A stretch of 64,000 nt of DNA, from the NCBI RefSeq assembly GCF_026094475.1, contig NZ_JAPELL010000001.1:1698326-1762325 (forward strand), in the 5' to 3' direction. Position numbers and translations under genes: made by a program. Below are positions 41,148-49,544 of the stretch, piece by piece (within the stretch, counting starts at the first letter, position 1; the number at the start of each line of letters is the position of its first letter). The notes below the pieces were generated by a model. The model was not told where the DNA came from. It did not search any database and saw only the letters and a list, made by a program, of their open reading frames with translations. Source of the stretch: Homoserinimonas sedimenticola (GTDB taxonomy: Bacteria > Actinomycetota > Actinomycetes > Actinomycetales > Microbacteriaceae).

Positions 41148-42206
41148 ATGACGTCGGGCGCCGTGGAGGAGGGGACGGGCCCCACCTGGCAGCCGACGCC
41201 GCCCCCGCCACCGCTCACGGAGGCCGAGACGAAGGCGGCGCGCACGCGGCTCGCAATCATCTGGGGCGTCGCCTTCGGATTTCTGCTCCTCGCCTTTGCG
41301 GCGATCGTCATCACCCTCAATTCGACCGTCTTCTCGGCGTCGGGCTTCGTCTCCGCCTACCTCCAGTCGCTGTCACGCCACGACATCGCCTCCGCCCTCG
41401 CGATGCCGGGGGTCACGACGGATGCCGACGCCAGCGACTCCCTGCTGCGCCGGGATGCCCTCGGTCGCCTCTCGCGGATCGAGCTCGTCGACGACGAGGA
41501 CCGCGGCGGCGGAGAGCATCACGTCACCTACTCCTATCTCGTCGACGGAACACCCGGGCGCACGACGTTTGTGGTGCAGCACACGGGCCCGCGGCTGGGC
41601 GTCTTCTCCGGCTGGGCCTTCGTCGAGTCGCCGCTCACAACGCTCGAGGTGGTTCCCCGCAACACGGTCGAGTTCGAAGTCAACGGCGTGCCGGTCGTCG
41701 CCGCTGCGGGTGCTGGGCAGGTGAGTGCCTTCCAGGTGCTCGTGCCGGGCGCCTACACCTTCACACACGAGTCGCTCTACCTTGAGGCGGAGGCGACGAC
41801 CCTGCCCGTGACATCCACCAGCGCCCTCGAACCCTTCGTGCTCACCGCCTCAGCCAGCCGCGCATTCGTCGACGCCGTCGAGGTGGAACTCGCCGCCTAC
41901 CTCGACCGCTGTGCCGAGGAGCAGGTGCTGCAGCCCACCGGATGCCCGTTCGGCAAGCAGATCGCGAACCGCATCGTCGGGGCACCCCAGTGGGCCATCT
42001 CCGACTACCCGCGTGTCGAGATCCTCCCGGGCGAGCAGATCGGCACCTGGGTCGTGCCGCCCGCCCACGGCGCCGCCAACCTCACGGTCGACGTCATGTC
42101 GCTCTTCGACGGCAGCGTCTCCTCCATCAGCGAGGACGTCCCCTTCACGGTGAGCTACATCATCACCTTCACGGCGGACGGCGGCATCACCCTCACGCCG
42201 CGCTAG
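41148..42206 (+). CDS. Membrane-anchored extracytoplasmic protein of unknown function
   Basis: I do not recognise a characterised family. The 352-residue protein has a proline-rich cytoplasmic N-terminus (PTWQPTPPPPPLTEAET), one membrane segment (about 37-60) and a long Thr/Val/Glu-rich outside part. Two cysteines (in LDRCAEEQ and TGCPFGK) could form a disulfide. Similar layouts occur in actinobacterial zinc-ribbon/TcaA-like envelope proteins, but the ribbon is missing. ATG 41148 sits just ahead of the proline-rich part. Confidence 0.65.
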   Translation: MTSGAVEEGTGPTWQPTPPPPPLTEAETKAARTRLAIIWGVAFGFLLLAFAAIVITLNSTVFSASGFVSAYLQSLSRHDIASALAMPGVTTDADASDSLLRRDALGRLSRIELVDDEDRGGGEHHVTYSYLVDGTPGRTTFVVQHTGPRLGVFSGWAFVESPLTTLEVVPRNTVEFEVNGVPVVAAAGAGQVSAFQVLVPGAYTFTHESLYLEAEATTLPVTSTSALEPFVLTASASRAFVDAVEVELAAYLDRCAEEQVLQPTGCPFGKQIANRIVGAPQWAISDYPRVEILPGEQIGTWVVPPAHGAANLTVDVMSLFDGSVSSISEDVPFTVSYIITFTADGGITLTPR

Positions 42207-42306
42207 CGCGCTCCCGCGGAACAGCTGCCCCGTGGCATCCGCCCCCTAGCTGTGAGCTCCCCGCCAGTCGGCCGGGGCCGACACCGACCCGTCGTACCGT
42301 GCTGGC

Positions 42307-43110
42307 ATGAACGCCAGCACGAGTACCTCGGCGCGGCGGCCCGCGGCGGCGGGCGGACGGCGCCCCCTCTTCGCCCGGAACGTGGCTCGCGGCATCCACC
42401 GCTTGGGTCACGCCCACACCAACTGCTACCTCGTCGAGGAGGGCACCGAGCTGACGCTGGTCGACGCGCTCTTTCCCGCGAGCTGGCGTCACCTCGAGCG
42501 CGCCCTCGAGTCGATCGGTCGCCGCCCCAGTGACGTGTCTGCGATCGTGCTGACGCACGCCCACTTCGATCATGTGGGTTTCGCCGCGCGCGCCCACCGC
42601 GACCTCGGCATGCCCGTCTGGGTGCACGACGCCGACCGACGTCTGGCCGCGCACCCCTACCGCTACGGACGCGAGCGCACGCCCTTCGCCTACCCCTTCC
42701 GCTACCCCGGCGCCGTCCCGCTCTTCGCCTCGATGGTGAAGGCCGGGGCGCTCATGGTGCAGGGTGTGACGGATGTCGCGACCCTCCCCGTTTCGGGAGT
42801 CCTCGACGTCCCCGGCCGCCCCAGCATCGTCGCAACGCCCGGGCACACCAACGGGCACGTCTCACTCCACTTCGGCGACCGCGGAGCAGTCGTCTCGGGC
42901 GACGCCCTCGTCACCCTCGACCCCTACAAGGCGTCGCGCGGGCCGCAGGTCATTGCGGGCGCAGCGACCGCCAACTCGCAGCAGGCTCTCGCCTCGCTCA
43001 CCGCTCTCGAGGCGACGGGGGCGCAGGTGGTACTGCCGGGGCACGGGGAGCCCTGGCGCGAGGGAGTTGCCGGGGCGGTCGCGCTCGCCAGGGAGGCGGG
43101 CGCCAGCTAG
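42307..43110 (+). CDS. MBL-fold metallohydrolase
   Basis: A 267-residue metallo-beta-lactamase-fold enzyme with the full metal site: THAHFDH (84-89), His180 in TPGHTNGH, Asp199 in SGDA and His246 in LPGHGEPW. The two-metal core is intact, so it should be active. The N-terminal 25 residues are Ala/Arg-rich and not part of the fold. The substrate is unknown, and glyoxalase II-like or hydrolase roles are possible. Confidence 0.82.
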   Translation: MNASTSTSARRPAAAGGRRPLFARNVARGIHRLGHAHTNCYLVEEGTELTLVDALFPASWRHLERALESIGRRPSDVSAIVLTHAHFDHVGFAARAHRDLGMPVWVHDADRRLAAHPYRYGRERTPFAYPFRYPGAVPLFASMVKAGALMVQGVTDVATLPVSGVLDVPGRPSIVATPGHTNGHVSLHFGDRGAVVSGDALVTLDPYKASRGPQVIAGAATANSQQALASLTALEATGAQVVLPGHGEPWREGVAGAVALAREAGAS

Positions 43111-43179
43111 CGGCAGCCGGGCGACAAGGCAGGCGGCGGCGCCGCCACTCGAGCCCGCCCACCAGCCCTGGCGCCGACA

Positions 43180-43257
43180 GTTTCGGAGGAGAAACTGGGC
43201 GACACGCGGGCATGGGTGCCGCCACGGCGGCGCGTCGCGCAGATTCTCCTCCGCAAC
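43180..43257. repeat. 78-bp palindrome upstream of the CopD-CtaG terminus
   Basis: A left arm beginning GTTTCGGAGGAGAAACTGGG and a right arm ending AGATTCTCCTCCGCAAC pair over 27 bp with four mismatches. It lies in the 223-bp gap between the convergent MBL and CopD-CtaG genes. The rest of the gap is very GC-rich with no gene. Confidence 0.7.
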
Positions 43258-43333
43258 GAGCGGGCGGGAGCACGCACGTGCGGGAGCGAGCGCGGGCGCG
43301 GGCGCGAGCCCGAGCGGGGCCCGCGGCGAGAAG

Positions 43334-45313
43334 CTAGCGCCGTGACATCCGCTCGTCTCGCTGGGCCGTCTTGGCGAGCATCTCGTTGTAGGCCTCGAGT
43401 TCGGCGTCGCCGTCGCGATCGGCTCTGCGGTCGAGCCGCTTGGTGAGCTTGGCGTCGCTGCGCGACCACGAGATCGCAACCGTGATCGCGAGGATGATCG
43501 TGGGAATCTCACCCACGCTCCAGGCGATGCCGCCGCCGCGCTGCTGGTCTTCCAGCGCATCCGTGCCCCAGCCCATCGCGCCGTACCAGTCGGCCAGGAG
43601 GAGCCCCTCGCCCATCATGATGCCGAGACCGAAGAAGGCGTGGAATGCCATCGTGCCGAGCAGCAGCACCAAGCGCAGCGGGTACGGCGCACGGTAGGGC
43701 ACGGGGTCGGTGCCGATGAGAGCGAGCACGAAGAGGTATCCGCTGATGAGGAAGTGCACGATCATCCACTGGTGGCCCAGATGCTCGGAGGTGGCCCAGC
43801 GGAACAGCGGCGAGTAGTAGAAGACCCAGAGCGAGCCGGCGAAGATGACGGCCGCGACGATGGGGTTGGTGAGCACGGCGGAGAAGCGGGTGTGCACCGC
43901 CCAGAGGATCCATTCACGCGCGCCGCGGGTGCCGTCGGTGCGCTTGCGGATGGCGCGTGCCGCGAGCGTCACCGGCGAGCCGGGCACAAGCAGCACCGGG
44001 ATCATCATCGTCAGCAGCATGTGGGAGAGCATGTGGATGCTGAACAGGTAGCGCTCATAGACGTAGAGCGCGCCGTTGGTGACGTAGAAGAGGAGGACGA
44101 GGCCGGCGATCCAGCTGATGGTGCGCAGCACGGGCCACGTGTCACCGCGGCGGCGCAGCCGCCAGACGCCCGCGAGGTAGAAGAACGCGAGGAAGACGCA
44201 GATGAGCGTCCACAGCACGTCGAAGCGCCACTCCGTGATGAAGCTCATGGCGGTGAGGGGCGGCGGCAGCGGTTCACCCGTGAGGATGAGGGCGGGGGTC
44301 GCGTCGAGCAGTTCCTCCGTGACGGGAGTCGCGGTGCGGGCGAGAGCGGATGCCACACCCGACGCCAGCCCCATGAACCCGAGTTCCGCGACCACGAGCC
44401 CCCAGAACCAGGTGCGGGCGCGCTGGGCCGCGGCCCCGCGCATCCGCCCGATCACGAAGCGCCGGTAGATCGCACCGAACACGCCGAGGGCGAGCAGCGC
44501 GAACACCTTGGCGAGGACGAGGATGCCGTAGGGCGTGAGGATCGCATCGAACTCGCCCACGCGGAGGGCGGCGCTGACATAACCGGAGAGCGCGACGACG
44601 ATGAAGCTCACGAGCGCGAGGGTCGAGTAGCGCTCGAGCACGACCACGAGGCGGTCGCCCGTGAGGGCGCGCTGCAGCAGCACGAGCGTGAGGAGTCCCC
44701 CGAGCCAGACCGCCGCGAAGACGAGGTGCAGGCCGAGCGCGTTGACGGCGGCGTCGTGCCCGGCCGTGCCCGCCGCGTGGCCCTGGGTCGCCATGGGCAC
44801 GAGGCCCGCGACGGCGAGCACGCCCGTGAAGGCGACGGCGGTCGGATGCCGCACCGCGAAGGCCAGCGCGGTGACGGCGGCCGCAATCAGCACCGTCAGG
44901 AGCCACGCGATGCCGAGCTCCGTGTCGGTGACGAACTGGCCGAGGATGCGACCGAACTCGGGGTCGGCGCTGACGGGCTGTTGGTAGACGCTGAGAAAGG
45001 TGAGGAAGGTGACGGCGGCGGCAGCGACCGTCCACACGGCCGCGCCGGCGGCACCGAAGTCGATCGCGGCACCCCACGCCGGTTCGTCCTTCGACAGGGC
45101 GAAGCTCGCGAGCAGGAGCGCGCCGATCGCGAGGGCCGCGCCGAGATTCACGAGCAGCTTGGCGACGGGCAGACCGTAGCGCACGACCTCTCCGGGATCC
45201 GTGATCGCCGGCGCATCCGCGCCCCCACCGAAGGCGAGAGCGGCGAAGGTCGCGAGGAGTGCGACGACGAGCAGCACGGCGGGGCCGGCGACACGTACGA
45301 GCCTGATCACCAC
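43334..45313 (-). CDS. CopD-CtaG fusion membrane protein (copper / cytochrome oxidase assembly)
   Basis: A 659-residue protein with about sixteen membrane segments. The first half (to about 320) is CopD-like (GHAAGTAGHDAAVNALGLHL, LVFAAVWLGGLLTLVLLQRA), a copper-uptake family. The second half (about 345-600) is the caa3_CtaG-type domain (YLFSIHMLSHMLLTMMIPVL, EHLGHQWMIVHFLISGYLF), linked to copper insertion into cytochrome c oxidase. Such fusions are common in actinobacteria. The start is GTG. A short charged tail (DRRADRDGDAELEAYNEMLA) ends the protein. Confidence 0.88.
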   Translation of the reverse strand: MVIRLVRVAGPAVLLVVALLATFAALAFGGGADAPAITDPGEVVRYGLPVAKLLVNLGAALAIGALLLASFALSKDEPAWGAAIDFGAAGAAVWTVAAAAVTFLTFLSVYQQPVSADPEFGRILGQFVTDTELGIAWLLTVLIAAAVTALAFAVRHPTAVAFTGVLAVAGLVPMATQGHAAGTAGHDAAVNALGLHLVFAAVWLGGLLTLVLLQRALTGDRLVVVLERYSTLALVSFIVVALSGYVSAALRVGEFDAILTPYGILVLAKVFALLALGVFGAIYRRFVIGRMRGAAAQRARTWFWGLVVAELGFMGLASGVASALARTATPVTEELLDATPALILTGEPLPPPLTAMSFITEWRFDVLWTLICVFLAFFYLAGVWRLRRRGDTWPVLRTISWIAGLVLLFYVTNGALYVYERYLFSIHMLSHMLLTMMIPVLLVPGSPVTLAARAIRKRTDGTRGAREWILWAVHTRFSAVLTNPIVAAVIFAGSLWVFYYSPLFRWATSEHLGHQWMIVHFLISGYLFVLALIGTDPVPYRAPYPLRLVLLLGTMAFHAFFGLGIMMGEGLLLADWYGAMGWGTDALEDQQRGGGIAWSVGEIPTIILAITVAISWSRSDAKLTKRLDRRADRDGDAELEAYNEMLAKTAQRDERMSRR

Positions 45314-45362
45314 ACAAGCCTAGGCGAGCGCGCCCGGGAGGATGCTCACGCGGGGTCTCGGG

Positions 45363-45818
45363 TCACTCGTCCTCGCGGCGTCGGTGCCGAAACGCCGTAC
45401 CTATCGACAGCAAGGCGGCGCCGACGGCCACGGCCGGTGCCGTCACCGCGTAGCTCCACATCGTTGTGGCCGGGTCGAAGTCTCCCGAGATGACGCCACC
45501 TAGACCCCAGTAGAGGACAACGAATAGAAGCGCCACTACGGCTGAGTATGCGGCGCCCGCCGCCATCCGTCCTTCGCGACCCGCGAGCAGCTTCAGCGCC
45601 GGCGCGGCCAGTACGCCCGCCAGGCCACCGATCGCCGAGAGCCCCATCCCGAACAGGAAGGCCGTGAAGGCCCAAAAGGCGCTCAGGCCTCCGGACTGGG
45701 CAATCGCCACCCACGTCGCGAGCACGACTCCCGAGAGTGCGCCGCCGACCGCTCCCGCCAGTGCACTCCAGCCGAGTGCCGACCACCACGACAGCCTTCT
45801 CGGAATCGCCTCCCCCAT
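45363..45818 (-). CDS. Small four-segment membrane protein
   Basis: A 151-residue hydrophobic protein with four predicted membrane segments (about 14-36, 46-68, 82-104, 120-142), Gly/Ala-rich, with a basic C-terminus RHRRREDE. I do not recognise a family. It lies 49 bp upstream of the CopD-CtaG gene on the same strand. Confidence 0.65.
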   Translation of the reverse strand: MGEAIPRRLSWWSALGWSALAGAVGGALSGVVLATWVAIAQSGGLSAFWAFTAFLFGMGLSAIGGLAGVLAAPALKLLAGREGRMAAGAAYSAVVALLFVVLYWGLGGVISGDFDPATTMWSYAVTAPAVAVGAALLSIGTAFRHRRREDE

Positions 45819-45892
45819 ATGCCGAGGCTAGCGCGCGGTGCAGGCGGATGCTCGCGCTGGCCGCGGCCGAGCATCCGGAGTAGGAATGACGC

Positions 45893-46711
45893 ATGAGCGA
45901 CTTCGTGATCTGCGCCACCTGCGCCGTCGAACACAGCGAACAAACAGAGGTGTGCGCGATCTGCGCCGACGAACGCCAGTGGGTTCCCCGCGACGGCCAG
46001 GAGTGGACGACCCTCGCCGAGCTTCAGGGCAAGGGCACCGAGGCGAACCTCACCGAGCTCGAGCCCGGCCTCTTCGGCCTCTCCACGAGCCCCGGCGTCG
46101 GCATCGGCCAGACGTCGAAGCTCGTCCGCACGCCGGAGGGCATCCTCCTCTGGGACCCCATCGGCTACCTCGACGACGACCTCGTCGCCCGCGTGCGCGA
46201 GCTCGGCGAGGTCACCGCGATCGTCGCCAGCCACCCGCACATGTTCGGCGTGCAGGTCGAGTGGAGCCGCGCCCTCGGCGGCGTTCCCGTCTACGTCGCG
46301 GAGGCCGACCGAGAGTGGGTGCAGCGCTCGGATGCCGCGATCCAGCTCTGGTCGGGTGACGTCGAGATCCTGCCGGGGGTGACCCTCACGCAGCCCGGCG
46401 GGCACTTTCCGGGGGCCGCCGTCGCGCACTGGGCGGCCGGGGCGGGGAGCGGTGGTGTGCTCCTCGCGGGGGACACCCTCTTCCCGAACCCCGACCGCAC
46501 CTCGGTGAGCTTCATGCGCAGTTATCCCAACCGCATCCCGCTCTCCGCCGCGGTCGTCGACCGCATCGCGCAGCACCTCGACCGCTTCGACTACGAGCGC
46601 GTCTACGGCAACTTCACCAATGTCATCGCATCGGATGCTCGTGCCATAGTCCGGCACTCGGCCGACCGTCACATGGCGTGGGTGCGCGGCGACTTCGACC
46701 ACCTCACCTGA
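45893..46711 (+). CDS. MBL-fold protein with N-terminal zinc-knuckle and altered metal motif
   Basis: A 272-residue protein. Cys7, Cys10, Cys21 and Cys24 form two CxxC pairs, a likely small zinc knuckle at the N-terminus. The rest follows the MBL fold, but the canonical HxHxDH is ASHPHMFG (His114, His116, then Met-Phe), so one metal site appears lost. His171 and Asp194 (AGDTLFP) remain. It may be a mono-metal enzyme. ATG 45893 follows AGGAATGACGC. Confidence 0.75.
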   Translation: MSDFVICATCAVEHSEQTEVCAICADERQWVPRDGQEWTTLAELQGKGTEANLTELEPGLFGLSTSPGVGIGQTSKLVRTPEGILLWDPIGYLDDDLVARVRELGEVTAIVASHPHMFGVQVEWSRALGGVPVYVAEADREWVQRSDAAIQLWSGDVEILPGVTLTQPGGHFPGAAVAHWAAGAGSGGVLLAGDTLFPNPDRTSVSFMRSYPNRIPLSAAVVDRIAQHLDRFDYERVYGNFTNVIASDARAIVRHSADRHMAWVRGDFDHLT

Positions 46712-46741
46712 ACCTGCGTCGGCGCGTCGGCGCCTCTCCTC

Positions 46742-46795
46742 GAGACTGCACAAACGGGCCGTTTCTGGTGAGAAAAGGCCCGTTTGTGCAGTCTC
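46742..46795. repeat. 54-bp palindromic repeat, intergenic copy
   Basis: Perfect 19-bp arms GAGACTGCACAAACGGGCC / GGCCCGTTTGTGCAGTCTC enclose a 16-base centre, for a total of 54 bp. The copy inside fliK (23588) has the same size. It lies between the convergent MBL and catalase genes, where it could terminate both. Confidence 0.92.
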
Positions 46796-46828
46796 ATCGC
46801 CGGGAGGGACCGACGGCGAAAGCGTGTC

Positions 46829-47704
46829 CTACGTCAGCGCATCCTTCACCGCGCCCGCGGCCTTCGCGATGGGGCCCTTCGAGAGCGGCATGGTGCCGTG
46901 CAGGTTGACGTCCGGCTGGGTCGCCGGCGGCATGGGGGCCGAGGTGGTCGGGCCGTCGTGGTAGCTGAACTCGCCCTTGCCGTCGGGGGTGGGGCCAGAC
47001 GCCCACGAGCCCTCGGCGGCGGCCGCGCCATCCGAGAAGTTCCAGTACTGGTACGACACCTCGCGCTCCTCCTTGCTGAGGGGGAAGGTGCTGGGAACGG
47101 GCAGCTCCTCGTAGCCCTCCTCCTGCAACTCGCGGGCAGCGGCGATCCACTGGTTCTGGTGCATTGTGTCGCGCGCGAGCAGGAACGCGAGCATGCTGCG
47201 CACGCCCTTGTCTTCCGTCATGTGGTAGAGCCGCGCGACCTGGGTGCGGCCCTGCATCTCAGCGTTGGCGTTCGATGTGAAGTCGGCCAGCAGGTTGCCG
47301 CTGCAGGTGATGTAGGAGCCCTGCCAGGGGTTGCCGTTGCTGTCGACGGGCCGAGCGCCGGCGCCCGCGACGATCGCGTGCTGCACGTCGCCGCCGCTGA
47401 TGACGGCGTTGAGCGTCGGGTCCTGGATCGCGTCTTCGGCGTCATCCTTGGGCCCGCCCTCGAGCAGCTGGGCGATCATGACCGCGAGCATTTCGACGTG
47501 CCCCATCTCCTCCGCGCCGATGCCGAAGAGGAGGTCGCGGTACTTGCCGGGCAGGTGAGAGTTCCACGCCTGGAAGCCGTACTGCATCGCGACCGTGATC
47601 TCCCCGTACTGACCGCCGAGCACCTCTTGGAGCTTGCGGGCGAAGATCGGGTCGGGCTTGTCGGGTGTTGCCTTGAACTGCAGTTCTTGCTTGTGAAAGA
47701 ACAC
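46829..47704 (-). CDS. Manganese catalase
   Basis: A 291-residue dimanganese catalase that disproportionates H2O2. Metal ligands are visible in GQYGEITVAMQYGF (Glu), EEMGHVEMLAVM (Glu and His), NAEMQGRTQVARLYH (Glu) and ARDTMHQNQW (His). The N-terminus MFFHKQELQFKATPDKPDP is typical. GTG 47704 with AGGAAGG upstream is the start. The longer open frame is spurious. It is a cytoplasmic peroxide defence enzyme. Confidence 0.93.
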   Translation of the reverse strand: MFFHKQELQFKATPDKPDPIFARKLQEVLGGQYGEITVAMQYGFQAWNSHLPGKYRDLLFGIGAEEMGHVEMLAVMIAQLLEGGPKDDAEDAIQDPTLNAVISGGDVQHAIVAGAGARPVDSNGNPWQGSYITCSGNLLADFTSNANAEMQGRTQVARLYHMTEDKGVRSMLAFLLARDTMHQNQWIAAARELQEEGYEELPVPSTFPLSKEEREVSYQYWNFSDGAAAAEGSWASGPTPDGKGEFSYHDGPTTSAPMPPATQPDVNLHGTMPLSKGPIAKAAGAVKDALT

Positions 47705-47848
47705 TGTTCTTGCCTTCCTGGACAGGCTCGCCGTCGGGTGGACGGGCCGAATTGCCCGCCCCGGCGAACTCACTCTCCGCGACGCTAGGCGCACCCCCTG
47801 ACCCCTACAAGGGAGGTTCTCACACGGTTGGCTGCGTATCCTCTGGGC

Positions 47849-49357
47849 ATGAGCTCCCGCCCCGAACGCCACACCGTGACGGTCGATGGCGAGGCGGTCG
47901 ATGTCGACGTGCTCAGCGCTGTGGCGCCTGACGATGCTCCCGTCTTCGTGCTCGTGCACGGTATCGGGATGTCACACCGCTACTTTTCTCGTCTGCACGA
48001 TCGCCTCGCAGCGCAAGGCACCGTCCACTCGATCGACCTGCCCGGGTTCGGCGCGACACCTCATCCGCGGCGAGCGCTGGCCGTCGAGTCGCATGCGAGG
48101 GTGCTCGCGGCGACGCTCGACGCGCTGGGCGTGACATCCGCCACTGTCGTGGGGCATTCGATGGGCACGCAGTTCGCGGTTGAGTTGGCACGGCAGCGCC
48201 CCGACCTCACGGAGCGCATCGTGCTCATCGGGCCCGTCGTCGACCCGCGCCACCGCACGGTCCTGCGGCAGGCAGTCTCGCTCGGCATCGACTGCCTGCG
48301 CGAGCCGCCCTCGGCGAACTGGCTCGTCTTCACGGACTACCTGCGTGCGGGGCCCGTCTGGTACCTGCGCACCCTGCCGTCGATGATGGCCTACCCGACG
48401 GTGGAACGGGTGAAGGACGTCGGATGCCCCGTGCTCGTGCTCCGTGGCGAGCGTGACCCCATCGCGCACGAGCCCTTCTGCCGTCAGCTTGCGGGCGCGG
48501 CACCCGAGGGGCGGATGCTGCAGCTCAGGGGCCACGCGCATGTCATCCAGCATTCGGCTCCCCGCGCCGTGGCCGCCGTGCTCTCCCGCTTTGCGGCGGG
48601 AGCCGAGCCCGCGCCGGAGGAGACGCGTGCACCTGGGGGGCAGCTGCCCGCGCCGAGGGAGCTCCTGCGGCGGTGGTGGTGGTGGACTCTCGATTACGCC
48701 TATGCAGGTTGGTGGCAGGCGCGCAGTCTCCTCCCCGGCGCGTCGCCGGAGGCTTTCCGTGAGGGGGAACGGCGGCCCATTGTGGTCATCCCCGGCGTCT
48801 ACGAGACCTGGCGCTTCTTGCTCCCGCTTGTTGCTCGCCTGCACGCTGCGGGGCATCCGGTGCACGTCATGCCGCGCCTGCGGCACAACCGCCGACCTGT
48901 GGCGGAGAGCGCGGGTTTCGTTGCGGATCTGTTGGAGGAGCGCGACCTGCACGACGTGGTGATCGTGGCTCACAGCAAGGGCGGGCTCATCGGCAAGTCA
49001 GTCATGGCTGACACGCGCGTCGCGGGCAGGGTCAGCGCGATGGTCGCCGTCAGCACGCCCTTCTCGGGCTCCCGCTACGCGCTCCTCATGCTTGTGCCGA
49101 GCCTGCGGGCGTTCTCACCGTACGCCCCCACGACGGTGCGTCTCGCCCGCGAGATGGCCGTCAACACGCGCATCCGTTCGGTTTTCGGCGCCTTTGACCC
49201 GCACATTCCGGAGGGCAGCCACCTGCCCGGCGCGGAGAACGAGCGCGTCGACATCGGCGGGCATTTCCGCATCCTGGGGCATCCGCGCACGATCGAGCTG
49301 GTGCTGGATGCCGCGGCGAACGGCGTCGACGCCCGGGAGCTCAGTCCTCAGACCTGA
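47849..49357 (+). CDS. Tandem double alpha/beta hydrolase
   Basis: A 502-residue protein with two alpha/beta hydrolase modules. The first (about 30-250) has HGIGMSHRY, nucleophile VGHSMGTQ (Ser104), Asp203 in RGERDP and His in LRGHAHV. A Trp-rich linker (RRWWWWTLDYAYAGWW, about 275-290) follows. The second (about 308-490) has VIPGVYETWRF, nucleophile VAHSKGG (Ser376) and GHFRILGHP. The Trp-rich linker could touch the membrane. Start uncertain: ATG 47849 lacks a clear Shine-Dalgarno site, while TTG 47828 follows GGGAGG. Substrates are unknown. Confidence 0.8.
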   Translation: MSSRPERHTVTVDGEAVDVDVLSAVAPDDAPVFVLVHGIGMSHRYFSRLHDRLAAQGTVHSIDLPGFGATPHPRRALAVESHARVLAATLDALGVTSATVVGHSMGTQFAVELARQRPDLTERIVLIGPVVDPRHRTVLRQAVSLGIDCLREPPSANWLVFTDYLRAGPVWYLRTLPSMMAYPTVERVKDVGCPVLVLRGERDPIAHEPFCRQLAGAAPEGRMLQLRGHAHVIQHSAPRAVAAVLSRFAAGAEPAPEETRAPGGQLPAPRELLRRWWWWTLDYAYAGWWQARSLLPGASPEAFREGERRPIVVIPGVYETWRFLLPLVARLHAAGHPVHVMPRLRHNRRPVAESAGFVADLLEERDLHDVVIVAHSKGGLIGKSVMADTRVAGRVSAMVAVSTPFSGSRYALLMLVPSLRAFSPYAPTTVRLAREMAVNTRIRSVFGAFDPHIPEGSHLPGAENERVDIGGHFRILGHPRTIELVLDAAANGVDARELSPQT

Positions 49358-49544
49358 ACCCGGTCATCTTGTGGGTGCCGTCACAGAAGGGCTTGATGGC
49401 GGAGGCGCCGCAACGGCAGAGGGCCACGGTGTTGCGCCCGTGCCGGTCGATCGGCTCGCCCTCGGGCGTCTCCAGCTCGGCATCGCCGCGCACGAGCAGG
49501 GGGCCGTCGGGGCAGGCGACGATCGTCGGCGGTCGGCCGGTCAT
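49341..49544 (-). CDS. CDGSH iron-sulfur domain protein
   Basis: A 67-residue protein built around one CDGSH [2Fe-2S] motif: CRCGASAIKPFCDGTHK, with three Cys and one His. It probably acts as a soluble electron or cluster carrier. The ATG overlaps the stop of the diiron-oxygenase-like gene (ATGA), so the two are co-translated. The 3' end overlaps the convergent hydrolase gene by 17 bases. Confidence 0.9.
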   Translation of the reverse strand: MTGRPPTIVACPDGPLLVRGDAELETPEGEPIDRHGRNTVALCRCGASAIKPFCDGTHKMTGFRSED

